This document shows positions 7,314 through 15,117 of a stretch of 24,267 nucleotides of DNA, piece after piece. This DNA comes from JBDTNQ01 sp039933635. GTDB lineage: Bacteria; Acidobacteriota; Vicinamibacteria; Vicinamibacterales; SCN-69-37. Position numbers and translations under genes: made by a program. Numbering within the stretch: the stretch's first letter is position 1; each line of letters begins with the position of its first letter. The DNA lies in the NCBI GenBank assembly GCA_039933635.1, contig JBDTNQ010000068.1, forward strand, positions 1-24,267, written 5' to 3'. The notes under the pieces are model-generated. The model was not told where the DNA came from. It did no database searches and saw only the letters and a program-made list of their open reading frames with translations.

Positions 7314-8030
7314 ATGAGCGCGGGCCTGATTCTCGTCGTGGACGACGATCCGCAGATCCGGCGGGTCATGCGTGTGACCTTGACGCAGCAAGGCTACGAG
7401 ATCGACGACGCGAAGAGTGGAGAGGTGGCGCTGGACAAGATCCGTCAGCACCGCTTCGACCTCGTGCTGCTCGACATGAACATGCCGGGCATGGGCGGGC
7501 TGGAAACCTGCGAGACGATTCGGCGGCAGTCCGAGATCCCCGTGATCATGCTGACCGTTCGCGATGCCGAGGCCGACAAGATTCAGGCGCTCGACGCTGG
7601 TGCCGACGACTACGTCACCAAGCCGTTTGGCATGCCCGAGTTGCTCGCGCGTATCCGCGCGGCGCTCCGACGAACGCCCTGGGCGCCCGGACCCGCCGGG
7701 ACGAGCGTGCTCGATCTCCGCGGCACGACGGTCGACTTCGACACGCGTCAGGTCGTGTCCCGCGGCCGCCGTGTGCGGCTCACGCCGAAAGAGTTCGACC
7801 TGCTGCGCTACATGTCACTGCATCCCAACAAAGTGCTCACGCACCGGGAATTGCTGCAGGCCGTCTGGGGCCCGGACTACGGCGACGAAGTGGATCATCT
7901 CCGCGTGGTCATCAACCAGCTCCGCAAGAAGATCGAAGCCCAGCCGTCGAAGCCGGTGTGCATCGTCACGGAACCGTGGGTGGGGTATCGGCTCCATCTG
8001 CCTGCGTCGCAGCCCGCCCGCCCCTCCTGA
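7314..8030 (+). CDS. kdpE: KdpE-like response regulator, OmpR/PhoB family
   Basis: This is a 238-aa protein with a receiver domain (4-118) and a winged-helix DNA-binding domain (about 130-232). The receiver has the acidic pocket VVDDD (8-12), phospho-acceptor Asp54 in VLLDMNMPGMGG, Thr81 and Lys103 in DDYVTKPF. The effector domain carries LTPKEFDLLRYM and the recognition-helix region VDHLRVVINQLRKKIE, ending in VGYRLHL, all typical of KdpE. It should be phosphorylated by the adjacent kinase and activate kdpFABC. The frame is open upstream into the kinase gene, but ATG 7314 has a strong GAAGGGAG (7301-7308) and begins exactly at the receiver strand, so earlier starts are rejected. The family binds 11-bp-spaced direct repeats, which fits the boxes described here. 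Confidence 0.93.
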   Translation: MSAGLILVVDDDPQIRRVMRVTLTQQGYEIDDAKSGEVALDKIRQHRFDLVLLDMNMPGMGGLETCETIRRQSEIPVIMLTVRDAEADKIQALDAGADDYVTKPFGMPELLARIRAALRRTPWAPGPAGTSVLDLRGTTVDFDTRQVVSRGRRVRLTPKEFDLLRYMSLHPNKVLTHRELLQAVWGPDYGDEVDHLRVVINQLRKKIEAQPSKPVCIVTEPWVGYRLHLPASQPARPS

Positions 8031-8047
8031 ATCTTCCTCACGCCGCC

Positions 8048-8080
8048 CTTATGACTTCCTAACGGGTGGGGGCCTACAGT
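8048..8080 (+). promoter_or_regulatory. Predicted kdp operon promoter with OmpR-family box (site C)
   Basis: CTTAT-GACTTC-CTAACG (8048-8064) contains two half sites 11 bp apart. It replaces a -35 element and ends 10 bp before TACAGT (8075-8080), a -10-like hexamer. This is the geometry of class II activation by PhoB/KdpE-type regulators. It lies between the response regulator stop and the first kdp peptide, so it would separate kinase/regulator transcription from the pump operon and make the pump inducible. Confidence 0.6.
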
Positions 8081-8090
8081 GGCCTGCGTG

Positions 8091-8111
8091 GCCGGCGGAT
8101 CTTCCGCCGGC
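8091..8111 (+). other. Strong hairpin in the kdp leader
   Basis: GCCGGCGGA-TCT-TCCGCCGGC forms a perfect 9-bp GC-rich stem with a 3-nt loop. If transcription begins near 8087 it sits at the very 5' end of the kdp messenger, 17 nt before the first start codon. No T-run follows, so it is not a simple terminator. A 5' stabilising role is possible. Confidence 0.45.
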
Positions 8112-8128
8112 GGTTCAGCGAGGCTGCC

Positions 8129-8215
8129 ATGTTGCTCGACGTCTTCTACCTCGCGATTGGCGTCCTGTCGGTCGTGCTCTGCTGGTCGTTCGTCAAGGCG
8201 TGCGACCGCCTCTGA
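8129..8215 (+). CDS. 28-aa single-span membrane peptide, first in the kdp operon
   Basis: The peptide is 28 residues with a hydrophobic stretch (about 2-21, LLDVFYLAIGVLSVVLCWSF) and a charged end KACDRL. GAGG at 8120-8123 gives a good shine-dalgarno, and the stop TGA overlaps the GAGG of kdpF. Its size, topology and place immediately before kdpF suggest a second KdpF-like accessory peptide; similar tiny ORFs appear in my memory at this position in other kdp loci, but I cannot cite or check that. It has no known function. It is not KdpF itself, which follows and carries the LLRPERF signature. Confidence 0.7.
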   Translation: MLLDVFYLAIGVLSVVLCWSFVKACDRL

Positions 8216-8222
8216 GGTCCGT

Positions 8223-8306
8223 ATGGATTTCGTTCTCGCCGCCGTTGCCGCCGTGCTGCTCTTCGGCTACCTGATCTACGCCCTGCTGCGGCCCGAGAGG
8301 TTCTGA
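8223..8306 (+). CDS. kdpF: KdpF, small stabilising subunit of the potassium pump
   Basis: This is a 27-aa peptide made of one membrane helix (about 3-22) ending in YALLRPERF, the signature of KdpF. KdpF stabilises the KdpABC complex in the inner membrane. The shine-dalgarno GAGG (8214-8217) overlaps the stop of the preceding peptide, and the gene's own TGA overlaps the shine-dalgarno of kdpA. Confidence 0.92.
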   Translation: MDFVLAAVAAVLLFGYLIYALLRPERF

Positions 8307-8314
8307 GGCCAATC

Positions 8315-10141
8315 ATGACTGCTGTCGGCATCTATCAGATTCTCTTCTTCTTCGTCCTGATCCTGGCGATCACCAAGCCGCTCGGGATTTTCATGGCTCG
8401 CGTGTTCAAGGGCGAGCGGACGTTCCTCCATCCCATCCTGCGCCCCCTCGAGCGCGGGATCTATCGGCTCAGTGGCCTTCGCGAGGATGTCGAGCAGTCG
8501 TGGACGCAGTACGCGGGCGCGCTGCTGGCGTTCACGATCGCGAAGTTCGTCTTCACCTACCTGATTCAACGGATGCAAGGGTGGCTGCCGTTCAATCCGC
8601 AGGGCTTCAGCACCGCGCATGCCGCCGCCGGCGCGGCGACGCTGACGCCCGACTCGGCGTTCAACACGGCCGTCAGCTTCGTCACGAACACGAACTGGCA
8701 GTCGTACGGCGGCGAGACGACGATGAGCTACTTCGTGCAGATGACGGCGCTCACCGTCTCGAACTTCACCTCGGCTGCCGCCGGCATCGCGGTCGCGATC
8801 GCGCTTGTCCGCGGGTTCGCCAGGCACGAATCGAAGACCATCGGCAACTTCTGGGTCGATCTGACGCGATCCACCGTCTATATCCTGCTGCCAATCGCGC
8901 TCGTGGGGGCCCTGGTGTTTGCGTCTCAGGGCGTGATTCAGAACGTGGACTCGTACACACACGCCGCGACGGTGGAAGGTGCCGCGCAGGTCATTGCCCA
9001 GGGTCCGGTTGCCTCGCAGGAAGCGATCAAGCAACTCGGGACCAACGGCGGCGGCTTCTTCAACGCGAACTCCGCGCATCCGTTCGAGAATCCGACGCCG
9101 TTCTCGAACGTGTGGCAGATCGTCCTGATCTTCATGATTCCGGCCGGTCTCACGTTCACGTTCGGGGAGATGGTGCGGGATCGGAGGCAGGGCTGGGCGC
9201 TTTTTGCCGCCATGTCGGTCATGTTTCTCGCCGGCGCGTTCGTCGCCTACGGCTCCGAGCAAAGCGGCAACCCGCTGCTGACGCAGCAGGGCATCACGGC
9301 CTCGGCGGCCGGCGGACAACCCGGTGGGAACATGGAAGGCAAGGAAGTCCGATTTGGCATCGCGCAGTCGGCGCTCTTTGCGACGGTGACGACCGACGCC
9401 AGTTGCGGCGCGGTCAATAGCATGCACGACAGCTACACGCCGATCGGCGGGTTGGTTCCGCTCTTCAACATCATGACCGGCGAGGTCATCTTCGGCGGCG
9501 TGGGAGCCGGCCTCTACGGCATGCTGCTCTACGCGATTCTCGCGGTGTTCATCGCGGGCCTGATGGTTGGCCGCACGCCCGAGTACCTGGGCAAGCGGAT
9601 TGAACAGAAGGAAGTGAAGATGGCGATGCTGGCGCTCATCGCCACGGCGTTCAGCATTCTTGTCTTCACGGCCATCAGTGCCGTGATTCAGTTCCCGCAG
9701 GGCGGCTACTGGAATCCCCAGGGGCCGGCGATCGCGAACGTCAACAACGCGGGCCCGCACGGACTGGCGGAGATTCTGTACGCCTATTCCAGCGGCACCG
9801 GCAACAACGGCAGTGCCTTCGCGGGCCTCAGCGCCAACACGCCCTGGTACAACCTGACGATCGGCCTGGCGATGATCATCGGACGGTTTCTCTTCCTGCT
9901 GCCGCTCCTGGCTGCGGCCGGGAGTCTCGCGCTCAAGAAGCGCGTACCGGTCACGAGCGGGACGCTGCCGACACACGGGGGTCTGTTCGTCGGCCTGCTC
10001 GTCGGCACGGTCATCATTGTTGGTGCGCTGACCTTCTTTCCCGCTCTGTCGCTGACGCCGATCGTCGAGCACTTCCTCATGCACCAGGGCCGGCTCTACT
10101 CGATGGCCACGCCTTTCCTCACGGGGACACCATGGCTCTAA
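8315..10141 (+). CDS. kdpA: KdpA, potassium-binding and translocating subunit
   Basis: KdpA forms the potassium channel-like subunit of the KdpFABC P-type ATPase in the inner membrane. The 608 aa are slightly longer than the E. coli protein (about 557). All four selectivity-filter regions are visible: TNTNWQ (124-129), GTNGGGFF (242-249), SCGAVNSMHDS (363-373) and GTGNNGSAF (494-502). Some ten membrane helices lie around them. The N-terminus starts with a helix (about 6-27) and then LHPILRPLERGIYRLSG, as usual. The extra length comes mostly from loops such as 325-345 (Gly/Gln rich). The start is supported by GAGG at 8305-8308, and the stop overlaps the kdpB start by 10 bp, pointing to coupled translation. 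Confidence 0.97.
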   Translation: MTAVGIYQILFFFVLILAITKPLGIFMARVFKGERTFLHPILRPLERGIYRLSGLREDVEQSWTQYAGALLAFTIAKFVFTYLIQRMQGWLPFNPQGFSTAHAAAGAATLTPDSAFNTAVSFVTNTNWQSYGGETTMSYFVQMTALTVSNFTSAAAGIAVAIALVRGFARHESKTIGNFWVDLTRSTVYILLPIALVGALVFASQGVIQNVDSYTHAATVEGAAQVIAQGPVASQEAIKQLGTNGGGFFNANSAHPFENPTPFSNVWQIVLIFMIPAGLTFTFGEMVRDRRQGWALFAAMSVMFLAGAFVAYGSEQSGNPLLTQQGITASAAGGQPGGNMEGKEVRFGIAQSALFATVTTDASCGAVNSMHDSYTPIGGLVPLFNIMTGEVIFGGVGAGLYGMLLYAILAVFIAGLMVGRTPEYLGKRIEQKEVKMAMLALIATAFSILVFTAISAVIQFPQGGYWNPQGPAIANVNNAGPHGLAEILYAYSSGTGNNGSAFAGLSANTPWYNLTIGLAMIIGRFLFLLPLLAAAGSLALKKRVPVTSGTLPTHGGLFVGLLVGTVIIVGALTFFPALSLTPIVEHFLMHQGRLYSMATPFLTGTPWL

Positions 10142-12264
10142 CCACCCAACCCGCTCCGCGGCTGCCGAAGCACGGCGACAGCGAGGAACTGACCGATCTG
10201 CTGCCGTCGAAGCTCGCGCGATCGCGGCCGCTCTTCGATCCTGAGATCGTCTCGCGGGCGATCCGGCAGTCGTTCGTCAAACTGAACCCGAGGAACCTGG
10301 CCCGCAATCCCGTGATGTTCGTGGTGGAGGTGGGCGCCACCCTGGTGACGGTGCTGGTGCTGCGCGACCTCGTGCGCGGCGGCTCGTCGATGCTCTTCGG
10401 GATCCAGATCGCCGCCTGGCTCTGGTTCACGGTGCTGTTTGCGAACTTCGCGGAGGCGATGGCGGAGGCCCGCGGCAAGGCGCAGGCCGACTCGCTCCGG
10501 AAGACGAAGACCGACGTGCTCGCCAAGCGCGTCACCGCCGCCGGCGGCATCGAGCGCGTGGCCGCTTCGGCGCTCCGGGCCGGCGACGTGGTCACGTGCG
10601 ATCCGCAGGACGTCATTCCCGGCGACGGGGAAGTCATCGAGGGCGTCGCGTCGGTCGACGAGTCGGTCATTACCGGCGAGAGCGCGCCTGTGATCCGCGA
10701 GTCTGGCGGCGATCGCAGCGCCGTCACGGGCGGCACCCGCGTGCTGTCGGATGGCATCCGGATCCGCATCACGTCGAATCCCGGGGAGACGTTCCTCGAT
10801 CGGATGATTGCGCTCGTCGAGGGCGCCGAGCGGAAGAAGACGCCGAACGAGGTCGCGCTCAACATCCTCATCGCGGGTCTGACGCTGATCTTCCTGCTCG
10901 CCGTCGCCACGCTGCAGCCGTTTGCGGGCTACAGCGTGTCGTCGGCTGGGGCCGGTGCGGTGCCCACGGTTGCGGTGCTGGTGTCGCTGCTGGTGTGTCT
11001 GATCCCGACCACCATTGGCGGTCTGCTCTCGGCCATCGGCATCGCCGGCATGGATCGCGTGATGCAGCACAATGTGCTGGCGATGAGCGGCCGCGCCGTT
11101 GAAGCGTCGGGCGACGTGCACACGCTGCTCCTCGACAAGACCGGCACGATCACGCTCGGGAATCGCCAGGCTGTTGAGTTCGTTCACTTTCCGGGCATCG
11201 ACGAAGCTGAACTGGCCGACGCGGCGCAGCTCTCGAGCCTGGCGGACGAGACGCCGGAAGGGCGCTCCGTCGTCGTGCTGGCCAAGGAGCGTTACGGGCT
11301 CCGGGGTCGCGAGGTGTCGGAGAAATCGGCCACCTTCATCCCCTTCTCGGCCTACACGCGCATGAGCGGCGTCGACCTCGATGGCCGCGAACTCCGGAAG
11401 GGCGCGGCTGAGGCGATCGTCACGTTCGTCAAGGAACGGGGCGGCACAACGCCCGCGGGATTCAGCGAAGCGGTCGATCGCATTTCGCGAACGGGCGGCA
11501 CGCCGCTCGCGGTTGCTGACGGACGCCGGCTGCTCGGTCTTATTCACCTGAAGGACGTCGTCAAGGGCGGCATGAAGGACCGCATCGCGCAGCTGCGTCT
11601 GATGGGCATCCGCTCGGTGATGATCACCGGCGACAACCCGCTGACGGCGGCGGCGATCGCCAGCGAGGCGGGCGTCGACGACTTCCTGGCGCAGGCCACA
11701 CCGAAGGACAAGCTCGAGTACATCAAGAAGGAGCAAGCCGAAGGACGCCTGGTCGCGATGACCGGGGATGGCACTAACGACGCCCCGGCACTCGCGCAGG
11801 CGGACGTCGGCGTGGCCATGAACACCGGCACGATGGCGGCGAAAGAGGCCGGGAACATGGTCGATCTCGACAGCAACCCGACCAAGCTCATCGAGATCGT
11901 GGCGATCGGCAAGCAGTTGCTGATTACCCGCGGCGCGTTGACGACGTTCTCGATTGCGAATGACGTGGCCAAGTACTTCGCCATCATCCCCGCGATGTTC
12001 ATGACCACGTTTCCCGCGCTCGCGGTGCTGAACGTGATGCGGCTGCACACGCCCGAAAGCGCGATCCTCGCGGCCGTCATCTTCAACGCCTTGATCATCA
12101 TCGCGCTCGTGCCGCTGGCGCTGCGCGGCGTGAAATACCGGCCGCAGAGCGCGGCGTCGATGCTGCGGCGCAATCTCCTGGTCTATGGGCTCGGTGGCAT
12201 TGTCGCGCCGTTCCCCGGCATCTGGTTGATCGACCAGTTGCTCGTGCTGTTGCATCTGGCTTGA
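10132..12264 (+). CDS. kdpB: KdpB, ATP-hydrolysing P-type ATPase subunit
   Basis: KdpB is the catalytic subunit that hydrolyses ATP to drive potassium uptake. The 710 aa show the actuator TGES (181-184), whose Ser184 matches the inhibitory phosphoserine of the E. coli enzyme. They also show the phosphorylation motif DKTGTIT with Asp335, the nucleotide-domain KGAAEA (about 423) and the hinge TGDGTNDAPAL (544-554). The length exceeds the E. coli protein by about 25 residues, mainly at the N-terminus (residues 1-30, low complexity). The start is at ATG 10132, inside the end of kdpA. No substitution in a key residue was seen. Confidence 0.97.
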   Translation: MALTTQPAPRLPKHGDSEELTDLLPSKLARSRPLFDPEIVSRAIRQSFVKLNPRNLARNPVMFVVEVGATLVTVLVLRDLVRGGSSMLFGIQIAAWLWFTVLFANFAEAMAEARGKAQADSLRKTKTDVLAKRVTAAGGIERVAASALRAGDVVTCDPQDVIPGDGEVIEGVASVDESVITGESAPVIRESGGDRSAVTGGTRVLSDGIRIRITSNPGETFLDRMIALVEGAERKKTPNEVALNILIAGLTLIFLLAVATLQPFAGYSVSSAGAGAVPTVAVLVSLLVCLIPTTIGGLLSAIGIAGMDRVMQHNVLAMSGRAVEASGDVHTLLLDKTGTITLGNRQAVEFVHFPGIDEAELADAAQLSSLADETPEGRSVVVLAKERYGLRGREVSEKSATFIPFSAYTRMSGVDLDGRELRKGAAEAIVTFVKERGGTTPAGFSEAVDRISRTGGTPLAVADGRRLLGLIHLKDVVKGGMKDRIAQLRLMGIRSVMITGDNPLTAAAIASEAGVDDFLAQATPKDKLEYIKKEQAEGRLVAMTGDGTNDAPALAQADVGVAMNTGTMAAKEAGNMVDLDSNPTKLIEIVAIGKQLLITRGALTTFSIANDVAKYFAIIPAMFMTTFPALAVLNVMRLHTPESAILAAVIFNALIIIALVPLALRGVKYRPQSAASMLRRNLLVYGLGGIVAPFPGIWLIDQLLVLLHLA

Positions 12265-12273
12265 GGTGTCATC

Positions 12274-12852
12274 ATGTGGTCCTCGCTCACGGCAGGTTTC
12301 CGAATGATTGTCGTCATGACGGTGCTCACGGGGCTGGTGTATCCGGCCGTCGTGACGGGCCTGGCGCAGGTGCTCTTTCCAGCGAAAGCGCACGGGTCGT
12401 TGATCGAGAAGGACGGGAAGGTCGTCGGGTCAGCCCTCATCGGTCAGACGTTCACGAAGCCGGAGTACTTCCATCCACGTCCGTCGGCGGCCGGGTCGGG
12501 GTACGACGCGTCGGCCTCGGGCGGGTCGAACTACGGGCCCACGAACCAGAAGCTGATCGACCGTGTGAAGGCCTCGGTGGCACAGTATCGGGCCGAAAAC
12601 CCCGACTATACTGGCGACATTCCGGCCGACGCGGTGACCGCGTCCGCCAGCGGGCTCGATCCCCACATCAGTCCCGCGAACGCGGCGATCCAGGTCGGCC
12701 GGGTCGCCAGGGTACGAGGAGCCAGCCTGGGGGCCGTGCAGGCGCTCGTCGATCGGTGGACGGAGCATCCGTGGCTGGGATTCATCGGCGAACCTCGTGT
12801 GAACGTCCTCCAGGTGAATCTCGCTCTCGACGAGCAGTTCCCGGGCCGGTAG
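12274..12852 (+). CDS. kdpC: KdpC, accessory subunit of the potassium pump
   Basis: This is a 192-aa protein with one N-terminal membrane helix (about 8-32, ending GLAQVLFP) and a periplasmic domain. The family motifs PEYFHPRPSAAG (63-74), SGGSNYGPTN (82-91) and GLDPHISPANA are present. KdpC helps assemble the pump and raise its ATP affinity. It is 9 bp after the kdpB stop, and the TGA of kdpB is part of the TGAGGTG shine-dalgarno. Length agrees with the family (about 190). Confidence 0.95.
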   Translation: MWSSLTAGFRMIVVMTVLTGLVYPAVVTGLAQVLFPAKAHGSLIEKDGKVVGSALIGQTFTKPEYFHPRPSAAGSGYDASASGGSNYGPTNQKLIDRVKASVAQYRAENPDYTGDIPADAVTASASGLDPHISPANAAIQVGRVARVRGASLGAVQALVDRWTEHPWLGFIGEPRVNVLQVNLALDEQFPGR

Positions 12853-12883
12853 CCGGAGTGGGGCGTTCGGGATCCGGAGGAGC

Positions 12884-13957
12884 ATGCCTGCGGATGAGCT
12901 AGATCGCACCGGGAGGCGCAGTCCTGAGGCGTTGCTCAAGCACGTCCAGGCTGCGGAGCGTGCGGCGTCGCGCGGGACGCTGAAGGTCTTTCTCGGCTAC
13001 ACGTCGGGCGTCGGCAAGTCCTTCCGCATGTTCGACGAAGCGCGCCGACGGCACGAGCGCGGCCAGGACGTCGTCGTGGCGGCGGCGCAGCCCACGATGC
13101 CGCCGGACGTCGCGGAGATCGTCTCCGCACTCGAATCGATCCCGGCGCGGGTCACTGACGGCATCCCTGTCATCGACACCGATGCCGTCCTCGCGCGGCG
13201 TCCGCAGCTGTGCGTCGTCGACGGCCTCGCCTACGACAATCCGCCGGGAAGCTCTCGCGCCAAGAGATACCTGGACGTCGAGGTCCTGCTTCACGCGGGA
13301 ATCGGCGTGCTCGCGTCCCTCAATCTCGAATACATCGAAGAACAGCACGAGTTCGTCCGCGGCGTGACCGGGACGGCCCCGGCCGAAGGCGTGCCCCAGG
13401 CATTCATCGATGGCGCCGATGAAGTGGTCATCGTCGATGCGCCGCCCGAGGCGGCCACGAGCGCCCACGCGCAGCAGCTCTCGCTGCTCCGGCAACGGGC
13501 GTTGCTGTTGACGGCTGATGTGGTCGACCGCCAGCTCGAAGCGTTTCTCGAGATGCACGGCGTTCGGCAAACGTGGGGCACACAGGAACGCATCGCCGTG
13601 TGCATGACGCCGCGGGCAAACGCGACGGCCATGCTGGCCAGCGGCCGGCGGAACGCAGACCGATTCCATGGCGAGCTGTTCGCGATTTGCGTGAATCAGC
13701 CGAACCCGACGCCCGAGGACAAGAGCGCGCTGGCACGAAACGTCACGCTCGCGAGGGCCCAGCAGGCCCACGTGGACATCCTCGAAGGGAAGGATCCGAT
13801 TGGCGCCATTCTCGAATACGCGCGGACCAACGGGATCACGCAGTTGTTCGTGGGGCACAACCTGCGCAAAGGCTGGCGCACGCGGCTGACGGGCAGTCTC
13901 CTCGATCGCCTGATCGACGAAGCTGAGGGGCTCGACGTTCGGGTCTTCCCGCACTGA
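12884..13957 (+). CDS. Divergent stand-alone KdpD sensor half (KdpD domain + Usp), copy 1
   Basis: This 357-aa soluble protein has the KdpD N-terminal domain (about 31-230) and a Usp-like domain (about 235-357), but no membrane or kinase part. The Walker A-like motif GYTSGVGKS (38-46) is kept. The following conserved parts have drifted: the PHGR region is AAAQPTMPPD, Walker B reads VVDGLAYDN (111-119) where VDELAHTN is usual, and TTLNVQHLESLND is ASLNLEYIEEQHE. The acidic residue expected after the Walker B Asp is Gly114. It may have lost nucleotide turnover or binding and act as a regulatory partner; that is inferred. The start is supported by GGAGGAG before ATG 12884. It ends 1 bp before the second copy and is probably in the kdp operon. 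Confidence 0.88.
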   Translation: MPADELDRTGRRSPEALLKHVQAAERAASRGTLKVFLGYTSGVGKSFRMFDEARRRHERGQDVVVAAAQPTMPPDVAEIVSALESIPARVTDGIPVIDTDAVLARRPQLCVVDGLAYDNPPGSSRAKRYLDVEVLLHAGIGVLASLNLEYIEEQHEFVRGVTGTAPAEGVPQAFIDGADEVVIVDAPPEAATSAHAQQLSLLRQRALLLTADVVDRQLEAFLEMHGVRQTWGTQERIAVCMTPRANATAMLASGRRNADRFHGELFAICVNQPNPTPEDKSALARNVTLARAQQAHVDILEGKDPIGAILEYARTNGITQLFVGHNLRKGWRTRLTGSLLDRLIDEAEGLDVRVFPH

Positions 13958-13958
13958 C

Positions 13959-15077
13959 ATGGCCGGCGTCGCGCCGCGAGGGCGCCTCAAGGTGTTCCTG
14001 GGATACGCCGCCGGCGTCGGGAAGACCTATCAGATGCTCACGGAGGCCCAGGATCTGCACGCGCACGGCGTGGACGTCGTCATCGCGTACTTCGAGCCGC
14101 ACGGCCGTCAGGAAACGATCGCGATGACCGACGGTCTCGAAAGCGTCCCAAGGCGCGCGATGGACTACCGCGGATCCACGTTCGAGGAGATGGACACAGA
14201 CGCCGTGCTACGTCGCCGGCCTCACGTCGCCGTCGTCGACGAGTTTCCACACACCAACGTTCCCGGCTCCGCGCGCGCCAAGCGCTACGAAGACGTGCAC
14301 CTTCTGCTCGAGGCCGGCATCGACGTCCTGACGACGATGAACGTGCAGCACCTCGAGAGCCTGAACGATCAGATCTGGCAGAGCACCGGTGTGCGCGTGC
14401 GCGAGACCATCCCGGACTGGGTGTTGAAGCAAGCCGACGAAGTCGTGATGGTCGACCTCACGCCCCGTGCCCTGCTCAACCGGCTCGAGCGCGGTGTCGT
14501 GTATTCGCCGGAGCGCGCGACGGCCGCGCTGCAGAATTTCTTCAAGGAGCCGACGCTGGTCGCCCTGCGGGAGCTGGCGATGCGGCAGACTGCTTACGCC
14601 GCGGAAACCCGGCAGCAGGACGAAACGCGGCAGGCGGCGCGAACTGACATGGCGGTCCGCGCTGACGAGCGCTTGCTGCTGATGATCGATCCCAGTCCGG
14701 CGAGCGCCGCGCTGATTCGCCGCGGCCGGCGCGTGGCGGACTACCTTCAGGCCGAATGCCTTGCCGTCTACGTTTCCCGGACGGCTGACTTGAGCGATCT
14801 CACACCCGACGAGCGCGACAGCGTGGAGCGACAGCTGAATTTCGCGCGCGGCCTCCGCATTGAAAGCCGGATCCTGGATGGTGAAGACATCGCGCAGACG
14901 CTGGTGGCGTTCGCGCGGCTGCACGATGTCACGCAAATCTTCGTCACGAGACGCACGGAGGGCCGCATGGCCGCGCTGCTCAAACGGGGCCTGGTGCAGC
15001 GCATCGTCGGCCTCGCGCACGACATGCAGGTGACGATTGTCGCAGACCGATCTCGGCGGCAGACGACTCGCGCCTGA
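13959..15077 (+). CDS. Stand-alone KdpD sensor half (KdpD domain + Usp), canonical copy 2
   Basis: This 372-aa soluble protein is clearly KdpD-like: GRLKVFLGYAAGVGKT (8-23, Walker A), YFEPHGRQET (44-53), VVDEFPHTNVPGS (92-104, Walker B with Asp94 and Glu95), GIDVLTTMNVQHLESLND (120-137) and ETIPDWVLKQADEV. A Usp-like domain covers about 236-362. Together with the 481-aa kinase encoded before the pump it adds up to about 850 residues, close to one whole KdpD of about 895, and the domains are complementary without overlap. It therefore probably binds the kinase's membrane half and regulates it. Stand-alone KdpD N-terminal proteins are known from cyanobacteria. The gene follows copy 1 after a single base. 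Confidence 0.92.
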   Translation: MAGVAPRGRLKVFLGYAAGVGKTYQMLTEAQDLHAHGVDVVIAYFEPHGRQETIAMTDGLESVPRRAMDYRGSTFEEMDTDAVLRRRPHVAVVDEFPHTNVPGSARAKRYEDVHLLLEAGIDVLTTMNVQHLESLNDQIWQSTGVRVRETIPDWVLKQADEVVMVDLTPRALLNRLERGVVYSPERATAALQNFFKEPTLVALRELAMRQTAYAAETRQQDETRQAARTDMAVRADERLLLMIDPSPASAALIRRGRRVADYLQAECLAVYVSRTADLSDLTPDERDSVERQLNFARGLRIESRILDGEDIAQTLVAFARLHDVTQIFVTRRTEGRMAALLKRGLVQRIVGLAHDMQVTIVADRSRRQTTRA

Positions 15078-15103
15078 CCTGCGGGCCGGTCAGCAGGTGC
15101 AGA

Positions 15104-15112
15104 TGCTAGACT
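15104..15112 (+). promoter_or_regulatory. Extended -10 element at the GT-C-like gene
   Basis: TGCTAGACT fits TGnTAnnnT. The hexamer TAGACT (15107-15112) ends 5 bp before GTG 15118, so the transcript would begin at or next to the start codon. This makes GTG 15118 a better start than ATG 15103, which lies inside the element. Confidence 0.5.
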
Positions 15113-15117
15113 GCGGC

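Noticed and set aside
8276..12393. Two long minus-strand ORFs (about 600 and 750 codons) opposite kdpA and kdpB
   Set aside because: They are Arg/His/Asp-rich shadows typical of high-GC antisense frames and lie opposite unmistakable Kdp subunits.
15037..15117. Upstream starts (15037 and ATG 15103) for the GT-C-like gene
   Set aside because: The first lies in the end of the KdpD copy and the second within an extended -10 element; GTG 15118 begins just before the first helix.
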